From the NCBI GenBank assembly GCA_013204025.1, contig JABMOW010000011.1:1-35077 (forward strand): 35,077 nt of DNA, in the 5' to 3' direction. The notes below the pieces were generated by a model. It searched no databases. It saw only the letters and a program-made list of their open reading frames with translations, and was not told where the DNA came from. The translations under genes were made by a program, and so were the position numbers. Each line of letters starts with the position of its first letter. The first letter of the stretch is position 1. The DNA is from Fidelibacterota bacterium. GTDB taxonomy: Bacteria; Fidelibacterota; Marinisomatia; SCGC-AAA003-L08; JACNLC01. Below are positions 8,135-15,020 of the stretch, in pieces.

Positions 8135-9586
8135 TTAATTGCCAGATAAAGTGACAGGTAATTTTCGTGTGAGCAATTTAAACCTCTCAAGTGTCACATC
8201 CTCAAGGTTGGCGTCGACTTCACTTACAAGATAGGAAACGGGGTATTGGTTAATTTTTACAAGAAGGTCATATAACTGCTGTTCAACTTTGAAACTTGTA
8301 AGAATGCGATCAATCATTTGGATGAATTCCTGTGAAGTGCTGATTTCTGAATTTCCGATGTAGGGGGCATCATTTTGGAAATGATTATCAATTTTTGTCA
8401 ATAATTCATTCTTTAAATCTATAACGGATCTATTTTGATCAGTATTTTTGGATTGATTTGACCACTCAAGTATTTGATTTTTTAATTCAGTAAAACGTCT
8501 GATATTCTCTTCAGATCTTTCAGATTGATCCGGAAATTCAACCATGTCATATTGGTCATAAATTTGTTTTAGGGTATCCGAATTCCAATTCCACAGACTG
8601 CAATCGGGGGGAAACCATGTTGGATTGAATTTCACTTCAATATTATGGGTATTGCAGTATGACACGATTTCAGGCATATCCGCCCAGTTCTGTCGCATGG
8701 GGCAGGCGGAAATTCTGATCATGCGATTGTTGCTACGGCAATACTCTATAAAATAACGGACATTTTCCATTATTTTGTCAAAGGAAGCATTCACTCTGAT
8801 CTTCTCGTAGTTTGCAGCATCCATGGAATCAATGGACAAATAAATATTGAATTTTCCGCGTTCAAGTAGTTTTTTAATGCGATCGTTCAGAAGGGTTCCG
8901 TTAGTCTGGACTGTGATATCGCACGCGGGATTCAGTTGAATGATTTTATCCCAAATTTTGTAATGAAGTCCGTAGTAGAAGGGTTCGCCTCCGAAATAAC
9001 AGGTATAGGTGAAGTGGGGGATAAATTCCTCCAATTGCTCCACGAATTGGTCATCGTAAGGATCATGATATAAAGGCTTCATCTCCCGGTTTTTTCGAAT
9101 GGAGGATGAATACTTCCCGGAACACATAATACACTCCAGATTACAGGCGCTACCCAGCACAAATTCACCAAACGAAGGATATCCGTTCTTTGCCAGGGGT
9201 TTACTGTCAAAATCCCGAGCACGTAGATCGAAATATTCACCCCGTGTCAAATGTCCTTTACAAATCTCACAACCCAACGACAGATCATTTTGACGGATGT
9301 AGTGCCGCAATTTCTCAGCGTTTTCGCCAAACCATGTATCGTGAATCGTATCTCGCGGGTACTCACCCAGAATATGACGTTCATTTTTCCAGCAGACTGT
9401 CGCTTTGCCAAACTGCGTAAATCGAATTGATTTTAACGGTGCGTGACATAAGGTGTGTGAAGCGTCGGTAGTACGGGTAGCGTTATAGGCATTTAACACG
9501 TGTTGATCAAGTGGCGAAAATTCCGACCGGAGGTCTTCTGATGAACCCAGTAATTTGGAGATGAGTTTTTTTGGATGAAATATCAT
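8135..9586 (-). CDS. twitch-domain radical SAM protein, copy 2
   Basis: A 483-aa paralogue of the adjacent radical SAM gene. The core cluster motif is CNLECIMC (Cys148, Cys152, Cys155) and GGEP is at 199-202. The N-terminal twitch-like cysteines are Cys47, Cys65, Cys106 and Cys109. Shared stretches such as SSSIRKNR, YDDxFVxQLxEF, NPxxxIxVxTNGTxLN and LSIDSM show recent common ancestry. The tails after about residue 340 have diverged strongly, suggesting different substrates or partners. It has an extra basic N-terminal segment (HPKKLISKLLGS) lacking in copy 1. The gap to the acyltransferase gene is 12 bases. Reaction unknown; radical chemistry such as C-H abstraction, epimerisation, dehydrogenation or methylation is possible. 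Confidence 0.85.
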   Translation of the reverse strand: MIFHPKKLISKLLGSSEDLRSEFSPLDQHVLNAYNATRTTDASHTLCHAPLKSIRFTQFGKATVCWKNERHILGEYPRDTIHDTWFGENAEKLRHYIRQNDLSLGCEICKGHLTRGEYFDLRARDFDSKPLAKNGYPSFGEFVLGSACNLECIMCSGKYSSSIRKNREMKPLYHDPYDDQFVEQLEEFIPHFTYTCYFGGEPFYYGLHYKIWDKIIQLNPACDITVQTNGTLLNDRIKKLLERGKFNIYLSIDSMDAANYEKIRVNASFDKIMENVRYFIEYCRSNNRMIRISACPMRQNWADMPEIVSYCNTHNIEVKFNPTWFPPDCSLWNWNSDTLKQIYDQYDMVEFPDQSERSEENIRRFTELKNQILEWSNQSKNTDQNRSVIDLKNELLTKIDNHFQNDAPYIGNSEISTSQEFIQMIDRILTSFKVEQQLYDLLVKINQYPVSYLVSEVDANLEDVTLERFKLLTRKLPVTLSGN

Positions 9587-9598
9587 AAGTATTGAGAA

Positions 9599-10207
9599 TT
9601 AACCGGAAAAACCCACTTTTTCATTATCGTCGAGATTCCGATCAATAATAGCTCCGACGCCAATTCTGACCTTATCCCCAATTTTCACATGTGGCATGAT
9701 CACACAATTAGTGGAGAGAATGCAATGTTTGCCAATTTGTACATTTCCTAAAATCTTAACACCCGGTTGAACCGTAGTATACTCTCCGAGAGTTACATCG
9801 TGAGCCACAATACAGTCACAATTCAGAAAACAACCTTCACCAATAATAACATTAGAGGATACCGTTACCTCTGGTTGGACGATCACGCCATCACCAAATA
9901 AAACATGGGCTCCGATGGTTGCATTTCTTGAGATGACTGATGTGAGTATGCCTCCAAGATCCTTAAATATTGTGTTAATTCGAAACCGTTTTAACGGATT
10001 ACCACGGGCGGTGATAAAATTTCTACCTATGGTATCAAAATGTTGGCTCACCTCTTCAAATGTACGGTACACTCTATATCGACCAAACAATAAATCAGGG
10101 ACATTTTTATCCAGATTATCGAAAAAGTAGTATTGATCGTGAGGGTCCTCCGCGCACAGCGACCCCAAAATATCTCTACCTAATCCTTTTGATCCAACAA
10201 TTAACAT
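9599..10207 (-). CDS. NeuD/PglD-like sugar O- or N-acyltransferase
   Basis: A 202-aa protein with an N-terminal Rossmann-like segment (MLIVGSKGLGRDIL) and a C-terminal left-handed beta helix of hexapeptide repeats (IGAHVLFGDGVIV, VIIGEGCFLNCDC, VTLGEYTTVQPGV, VQIGKHCILSTNC, VKIGDKVRIGVG). This is the two-part layout of NeuD and PglD acyltransferases. The likely catalytic His136 sits in CIVAHDVTLG. These enzymes use acetyl-CoA to acylate a sialic-acid-like or UDP-amino sugar. Here it most likely acetylates a precursor or chain sugar of the exported glycan. The ATG has an AGG-containing ribosome site. The 108-base gap upstream is the longest inside the operon. The symbol neuD is avoided because no sialic-acid genes are visible. 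Confidence 0.8.
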   Translation of the reverse strand: MLIVGSKGLGRDILGSLCAEDPHDQYYFFDNLDKNVPDLLFGRYRVYRTFEEVSQHFDTIGRNFITARGNPLKRFRINTIFKDLGGILTSVISRNATIGAHVLFGDGVIVQPEVTVSSNVIIGEGCFLNCDCIVAHDVTLGEYTTVQPGVKILGNVQIGKHCILSTNCVIMPHVKIGDKVRIGVGAIIDRNLDDNEKVGFSG

Positions 10208-10315
10208 TTTACCTGTTTCCTATAATTAGTAATTTAGAACAATCTGCGGTTATAGGATTGTTATTTCTGGCTCGAGTACCACGATGAATGGGATATTTGG
10301 TTCAGATGCAAAGGC

Positions 10316-11677
10316 TTACAGTTTTGTAGGTACTTCAGCACCTATTTGTTCAATATTGGTCACCATCCATTGCAGATGTGGACGAATGGGGCCAGGCGTC
10401 AGTTTTAACGATTTTTCTTTCAAGTCTTCACTGATCCTGACTCTAAATCGGTATAAATTCTGATGCTTATAGACGATCTCTCGCTTTTCCAAGACCGCGA
10501 CCACATCTAAAGAGAAAAATCCTTGATTGAGAAAATGTTTTGGGATGGTACACATTGCAGCATAGTAACCCGGAGTGACAGTGCTCAAGATGGTTTCATC
10601 TATTGCCGGACTACTGGCAAATACGGTGTTCATGGACTCATCCAACAGAACAAAAGCAATATCCAGGCAAGTATTATCCATCATCTGCTTGTACCGGATC
10701 TCCAACTCAATATCATCATCTGTCGTGATTAACTCTTTTTCAGTCAGACCTTTCGTGGTTACGGAAATTCTCATAATTCGGATATAATCGTTACCAGGTG
10801 GTTGGTCATCTTCGTCCCATTGTTTGAAATGGGAATGAGTGTCCTCTGCCTCGGGTTTGGATATTTGGTTACCACTATCAGTTTCTGTTTTATTCTGCCG
10901 GGAAATCCCTTCACTGGATTGCTTCAGAATGGTTTCTACATATTCAATGATCGTTTCTTGTGGGTCACCCATTGCAGATATCTTTCCATTGACCATCAAT
11001 ATTGCGTGATCACAGAATTTCATAACATCATTGAAACTGTGGCTTACCAGAAGGATTGTTGCCCCATTATTTTTCAGTTCATTGATCTTTTCAAGACATT
11101 TCATTTTAAATTCTGCATCGCCCACCGAAATGATTTCATCAAATAACAGGATATCTGCATTCACATGAGCGGCCACAGCAAAAGCCAATCGAACATACAT
11201 TCCCGAGGAATAGTATTTCACTGGTGTATCGATGAAATCCGGGATTCCACTAAATTCAACAATTCTATCGAAATTCTCTTTGATCTCCCGTTTTTTCATC
11301 CCCAACAGGGATGCGCTTAAATAAATATTATCTCGACCGGATAGATCAGGGTGAAATCCAGTGCCGATATCAAGAATGGACGCCAGTTTCCCCTGAATAC
11401 TGATTGTACCCTCGGAAGGCGGTGTGATGCCGGCTATGATTTTCAATAGCGTACTTTTTCCAGCACCGTTTCGTCCAATAATTCCGATTGACTCCCCTCG
11501 CTTCATTTCAAATGTCACATTTTGGAGTGCAAAAAAAGTATGGTCATTCACAGTATCCGATTTGGTTTTTCTAAAGGTAAGGTAGGACATAAGAAGTTCT
11601 CGAAAATTCTTCCGATACTCATCATTGATGTGAAAGTATTTTGATACATTGCGAACAGATATGAGAATGTTATTCAA
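10316..11677 (-). CDS. wzt: polysaccharide ABC transporter ATP-binding protein (Wzt) with C-terminal carbohydrate-binding domain
   Basis: A 453-aa ATPase. Walker A GRNGAGKS is at 68-75, the ABC signature YSSGM at 156-160, Walker B ILLFDE at 176-181 and the H-loop SH at 212-213. LDIGTGFHPDLSGRDNIYL is typical of O-antigen and teichoic-acid exporters. After a low-complexity polar linker (about 255-295), residues about 296-440 form a beta-rich domain like the Wzt C-terminal domain that recognises the modified end of the finished glycan. It therefore powers export and probably reads a terminal modification. The start is TTG with AAGGA eleven bases upstream; no better in-frame start lies between it and the end of wzm, 14 bases away. 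Confidence 0.93.
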   Translation of the reverse strand: MNNILISVRNVSKYFHINDEYRKNFRELLMSYLTFRKTKSDTVNDHTFFALQNVTFEMKRGESIGIIGRNGAGKSTLLKIIAGITPPSEGTISIQGKLASILDIGTGFHPDLSGRDNIYLSASLLGMKKREIKENFDRIVEFSGIPDFIDTPVKYYSSGMYVRLAFAVAAHVNADILLFDEIISVGDAEFKMKCLEKINELKNNGATILLVSHSFNDVMKFCDHAILMVNGKISAMGDPQETIIEYVETILKQSSEGISRQNKTETDSGNQISKPEAEDTHSHFKQWDEDDQPPGNDYIRIMRISVTTKGLTEKELITTDDDIELEIRYKQMMDNTCLDIAFVLLDESMNTVFASSPAIDETILSTVTPGYYAAMCTIPKHFLNQGFFSLDVVAVLEKREIVYKHQNLYRFRVRISEDLKEKSLKLTPGPIRPHLQWMVTNIEQIGAEVPTKL

Positions 11678-11688
11678 TTTGTAGATAT

Positions 11689-11693
11689 TCCTT
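11689..11693 (-). promoter_or_regulatory. Shine-Dalgarno site for the wzt TTG start
   Basis: AAGGA on the minus strand, overlapping the wzm stop codon, eleven bases before the TTG at 11677. It supports a non-ATG start coupled to the end of wzm. Confidence 0.5.
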
Positions 11694-12459
11694 AAATCAA
11701 ATCGACGATTTCGCGTTCGATTCTATCAAAATAGATCAGTCCGGTAATGAATACCAGCACCATGATAATAATACCGACTAAATACTGGATTGGAGGCCTT
11801 ACATCGCCCAACAAACACCACCTGAATCCACCTATGATCCCGGCCATAGGATTCAAGTACAGCACAAATTGATATTTCTGCGGGATGAGTGTAGTAGGAT
11901 AAAATACGGGAGTCATCCAAATACCGAAGTTCACCAGATACGGGATAATATGCTGAAAATCCCTGAATCGGATCGTCAGCGCACTTAACCATATTGCAAC
12001 TGATAGCCCGGATAAGATAGTTAATCCCAAGAAAATGGGGAAATAAACCAGAGTCAGTTTGGGTAGATGACCAGAAATAATCATGATCACAAGAAGCAAG
12101 ATGACAGATATACCAAAATCCACCAAACCTACCAATACTTTTGATATGGGCAGGATCAACCGTGGAAAATAGATTTTTTTTAGGAGGTATTCAGAATCAA
12201 CCAGAGACATTCCACCCTGATTAACGATGAAAACAAAAAAATACCATGCAATCATACCCGTAAATGCAAATAGCGGATATGGGATTCCATGAGTATCAAC
12301 TTTGATTAGTTTTGCAAAAAATATCGTAAATATTAACAACCCTGTGAGTGGTTGTAAAACCGACCATAAAATCCCTAAAAACGTCTGGGAATACTTCGCT
12401 TTAATATCCCTTACAGACAGCGTAAATAAAATATTTCTGTAAATAAAGATATTTTTCAA
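11692..12459 (-). CDS. wzm: polysaccharide ABC transporter permease (Wzm)
   Basis: The protein has 255 aa and about six transmembrane segments, starting with the family motif VRDIKAKYSQTFLGILWSVL and including the MTPVFYP and LNPMAGIIGGFRW regions typical of ABC-2 exporters of O-antigen or capsule. It pairs with the adjacent Wzt to move an undecaprenyl-linked glycan across the inner membrane. The shown start is TTG (12459) with no Shine-Dalgarno. The open frame continues upstream to 12526 and encodes IIxPEK...GLKNIFIYR, which resembles the usual longer N-terminus of this family. A CTG at 12510, with GAG six bases before it, could therefore be the true start (272 aa). First gene of the leftward operon. 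Confidence 0.92.
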   Translation of the reverse strand: MKNIFIYRNILFTLSVRDIKAKYSQTFLGILWSVLQPLTGLLIFTIFFAKLIKVDTHGIPYPLFAFTGMIAWYFFVFIVNQGGMSLVDSEYLLKKIYFPRLILPISKVLVGLVDFGISVILLLVIMIISGHLPKLTLVYFPIFLGLTILSGLSVAIWLSALTIRFRDFQHIIPYLVNFGIWMTPVFYPTTLIPQKYQFVLYLNPMAGIIGGFRWCLLGDVRPPIQYLVGIIIMVLVFITGLIYFDRIEREIVDLI

Positions 12460-12623
12460 TCCGTTAAAAACTGATGTCTTTTCTGGGGTAATTATTTTTA
12501 TCTGGTTCAGGTTGGACTCTTTTTATTTTTATTATTGGTTCATTAATGCAAAAATTTACCGCCAGATTGAATTCCATAAAAACAGATTTCTATGAAATTC
12601 CATCCTGCAAAAATATAAATTAT
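12460..12623 (+). promoter_or_regulatory. divergent intergenic region between the glycan export operon and the rightward GT pair
   Basis: The two transcription units diverge here, so promoters for both should lie in or next to this AT-rich stretch. Runs of T and A are seen near 12520-12545. I cannot assign -35 or -10 boxes with confidence because promoter rules for this lineage are not known to me. Confidence 0.4.
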
Positions 12624-13808
12624 ATGAAAATTGCACTTATCACACCTTTCTTGCCTTACGCACAAGCTCCCCATGCAGGAGGTTTATATACATATCAGTT
12701 ATTAAAATACCTGTCTTCATACCATTCGGTGACTTTGATTGTTCGCGTTAATGTGGATGAAAAGATGCACGTCCAGGCAGTATCTACCCTTTGTACAAAG
12801 GTTTATGCGACTTATGCTTCATGTCATGGGAAGTACTCTTGGGTTCGATTATTGAAAACCATTCTGTCTTACTTTTCGTTTTTCAGAATGAGAGACAGGA
12901 TACTTCGGAAGTATCCGTATGACCTTATCCAGTTTGAATATTCGGAATCAGCTTTTTTTCTACCTCAATTAAAAAGTAGTAAAATGATTTTAAACCTTCA
13001 TGATGTAGTGACACAACGGATACTCCGTGAACAAAAGTTCGCGAGGAATATCCTTTATAAATTTATCCACAGTCTGCAATTCATGCTGTATCGACCACTT
13101 GAAGGCTTCGCGATAAAAAAAATGGATGGATCATTGGTGCGATTGACAATGGATGAAAATTTCGTAAATACCCATTTCAATTCCGGAATGGTGAGGGTTA
13201 TCCCTTTAATGGTTGATGAAATTACAGATAGCTCAAAGGTTGATCCCCAACCGGCCACACTTCTGTTTACGGGTGCATTCAACCGAAGGTATAATGAGTT
13301 GGCTGCCATCTTTCTGATAGAAAAAATATTTAGTGTGCTTCAAGTGGATATCCCTCATCTGAAGTTAATTTTAGCAGGGAATAGTCCTGGAAAAAAACTG
13401 GAAAAATTGATGTTCCAATATCGTAACATCGAATTGACAGGATTTGTTGAAGATTTGAACCAATATTATTTAAAGGCTACAATGTTTGTTTCTCCAATTT
13501 TTACCGGTGGGGGAATGATCTATAAAAATATTGAAGCCATGTCATTTGGAATTCCTGTAATAACTACGCCATTCGCGAATGAAAGTATCGCGGGAGTAAA
13601 TGAGAACGATCTATTGTTGGCAAACGATGCATCTGACTTTGTCTCGGCAATAAAAACCTTACTTTCAGATGGAACAACCAGAAGAAAAATTGGGAAGAAC
13701 GGTCAACAGTTTGTCAAAACTCATTTTAGCAGTGAAATCGTGTTAAAAGAATATGCATCTGCAATTGAATTGTTTGGTGCGAAAAATTCGGAAAACGCAG
13801 ATGAATGA
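12624..13808 (+). CDS. GT4-family glycosyltransferase
   Basis: A 394-aa GT-B transferase. The start at 12624 gives the canonical N-terminal strand MKIALITPFLPYAQAPHAGG with the glycine-rich acceptor loop. An in-frame ATG at 12546 would add 26 residues without family resemblance. Neither start has a Shine-Dalgarno. The C-terminal domain shows LLFTGAFNRRYNE, LKLILAGNSPG, IELTGFVEDLNQYY and SPIFTGGGMIYKNIEAMSFG, then PVITTPFANESI. The first Glu of the usual E-x7-E motif is replaced in GGGMIYKNIE, as in many GT4 relatives of the WcaC/PEP-CTERM type. It overlaps the next gene by 8 bases. Predicted to add a sugar to the same or a related glycan. Confidence 0.85.
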   Translation: MKIALITPFLPYAQAPHAGGLYTYQLLKYLSSYHSVTLIVRVNVDEKMHVQAVSTLCTKVYATYASCHGKYSWVRLLKTILSYFSFFRMRDRILRKYPYDLIQFEYSESAFFLPQLKSSKMILNLHDVVTQRILREQKFARNILYKFIHSLQFMLYRPLEGFAIKKMDGSLVRLTMDENFVNTHFNSGMVRVIPLMVDEITDSSKVDPQPATLLFTGAFNRRYNELAAIFLIEKIFSVLQVDIPHLKLILAGNSPGKKLEKLMFQYRNIELTGFVEDLNQYYLKATMFVSPIFTGGGMIYKNIEAMSFGIPVITTPFANESIAGVNENDLLLANDASDFVSAIKTLLSDGTTRRKIGKNGQQFVKTHFSSEIVLKEYASAIELFGAKNSENADE

Positions 13809-14583
13809 TCACACATTTGCCATCCTGTCTTTCGGTGAATCTCCTTTTCTTGAGAGATGTATACAATCTATTAAGAATCAGAAACTTCTTGATCAAGTTA
13901 TCATTTGTACATCTACACCTTCGCCATTTATCCAACAGCTTGCTGAAAAGTATGATATCCAATTGTCTATTAAACATGATTCATCTGGCATATCAGATGA
14001 TTGGAATTTTGCACTAAGCCAATCAAAAACTAAATTTGTAACTCTTGCCCATCAGGATGATATCTATCACCCGGATTATCTATCTCGGTGTTCAAAGCAT
14101 TTTGAAAGGGATTTTTTAATTCTCTTCACAAACTATTATGATTGTGACGTAGAGGGTAAATCGTCAATAGGCATCTCAAATCGAATTAAATCGATTTTAA
14201 TGTTGTCATTTTTGCTTACTGATAGAATAAAAAATCCGATATTAAAGCGAGGGTTGATCGAATTTGGAAATCCAATAGGGTGCCCCGGTGTGATCTATAA
14301 CAAGAGTAAACTGCAGGACTTTGAATTTTCTTCCCATTTTACAAATAATTTAGATTGGTATGCCTGGTTTGAGATGACGAAAATCCAAGGATCGTTTTTA
14401 TATTTGTCCTCGCGCTTATTTGAACATCGTATCCACGAGGATTCTGTCACTCACAGAAGTTTACTTGGAAATATAAAAGAAGATGAAGATTTGAAAATGT
14501 TTAGTTTGTTTTGGGGAAACAAAATTTCTAAAATGATTCATCATTTTTATAAAAAAAGTTATAATACGTATAAAATTAAATAA
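13801..14583 (+). CDS. GT2-like glycosyltransferase
   Basis: A 260-aa transferase beginning at the ATG that overlaps the stop of the GT4 gene by 8 bases. The N-terminus MNDHTFAILSFGESPFLERC and the following IQSIKNQ fit a family 2 beta-alpha-beta start. WNFALSQSKTKFVTLAHQDD (68-87) supplies the metal-binding acidic motif as HQDD. A late HRIHEDSVT resembles the catalytic loop of the family. The usual DDGSTD is missing (here ICTSTPSP), so it is a divergent member. The C-terminus is rich in Lys, Tyr and Ile. No membrane helix is evident. It is probably an accessory glycan-building enzyme acting with its overlapping neighbour. Confidence 0.78.
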   Translation: MNDHTFAILSFGESPFLERCIQSIKNQKLLDQVIICTSTPSPFIQQLAEKYDIQLSIKHDSSGISDDWNFALSQSKTKFVTLAHQDDIYHPDYLSRCSKHFERDFLILFTNYYDCDVEGKSSIGISNRIKSILMLSFLLTDRIKNPILKRGLIEFGNPIGCPGVIYNKSKLQDFEFSSHFTNNLDWYAWFEMTKIQGSFLYLSSRLFEHRIHEDSVTHRSLLGNIKEDEDLKMFSLFWGNKISKMIHHFYKKSYNTYKIK

Positions 14584-15020
14584 TCAAAGGACATTTGGAC
14601 ACTTAACTCTTAAGATAAATTTAATTTGATATTTATTGAAGTAATAATCAACAGCGTTGTGAAATTGAATTAAAAAATGGATGATGAAAATTTAAAATAA
14701 CACTAGCATATCTTATTATCGATTATTTTAGTTAATATTATGTGATAAATTATTATAAAGTGAAGTAGCTAAAGGATTTATTAGAGTATTCACATTTATT
14801 TTTATGAAAATTAATTGCAATTAATTTCCATTAATAATTTTATTTTAGCCGAATATTATTTAAATTACCTCAAATATTTTGGATCAGTTTAGGATAATCC
14901 ATTCATTCATGCTTTTTCTTTCTTAAACTGACGGTATGATTTAATAATTCAGAGAAATTAAAAAAGGTCTTAATTATGTATCGTGAAGACCGAACCAACA
15001 ACAATTGTGGGAATAGACAA
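14584..15020 (+). other. AT-rich spacer between the glycan genes and the giant surface-protein genes
   Basis: About 437 bases without a supported gene. It is markedly richer in A and T than either flank. It holds a perfect 20-base palindrome (14808-14827). An AAGG lies before an in-frame ATG at 14976 that could be an alternative start of the first giant gene. No intrinsic terminator with a GC stem and T-run was seen after the GT2 gene. The promoter of the giant genes should lie here. Confidence 0.6.
14808..14827. repeat. 20-base perfect palindrome
   Basis: AAATTAATTGCAATTAATTT equals its own reverse complement. The symmetry extends imperfectly to 14805-14830 with one mismatch pair. It lies about 190 bases upstream of the first giant surface-protein gene. 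It could be an operator for a dimeric regulator or an AT-only hairpin. In DNA this AT-rich it may also be chance. Confidence 0.5.

Noticed and set aside
9599-10207. Sialic acid (neu) pathway
   Set aside because: Only the NeuD/PglD-like acyltransferase fits; no NeuA, NeuB or NeuC homologue is present in the window.
10802-11146. Plus-strand open frame opposite wzt
   Set aside because: Overlaps the ATPase motifs on the other strand and shows no independent coding evidence.
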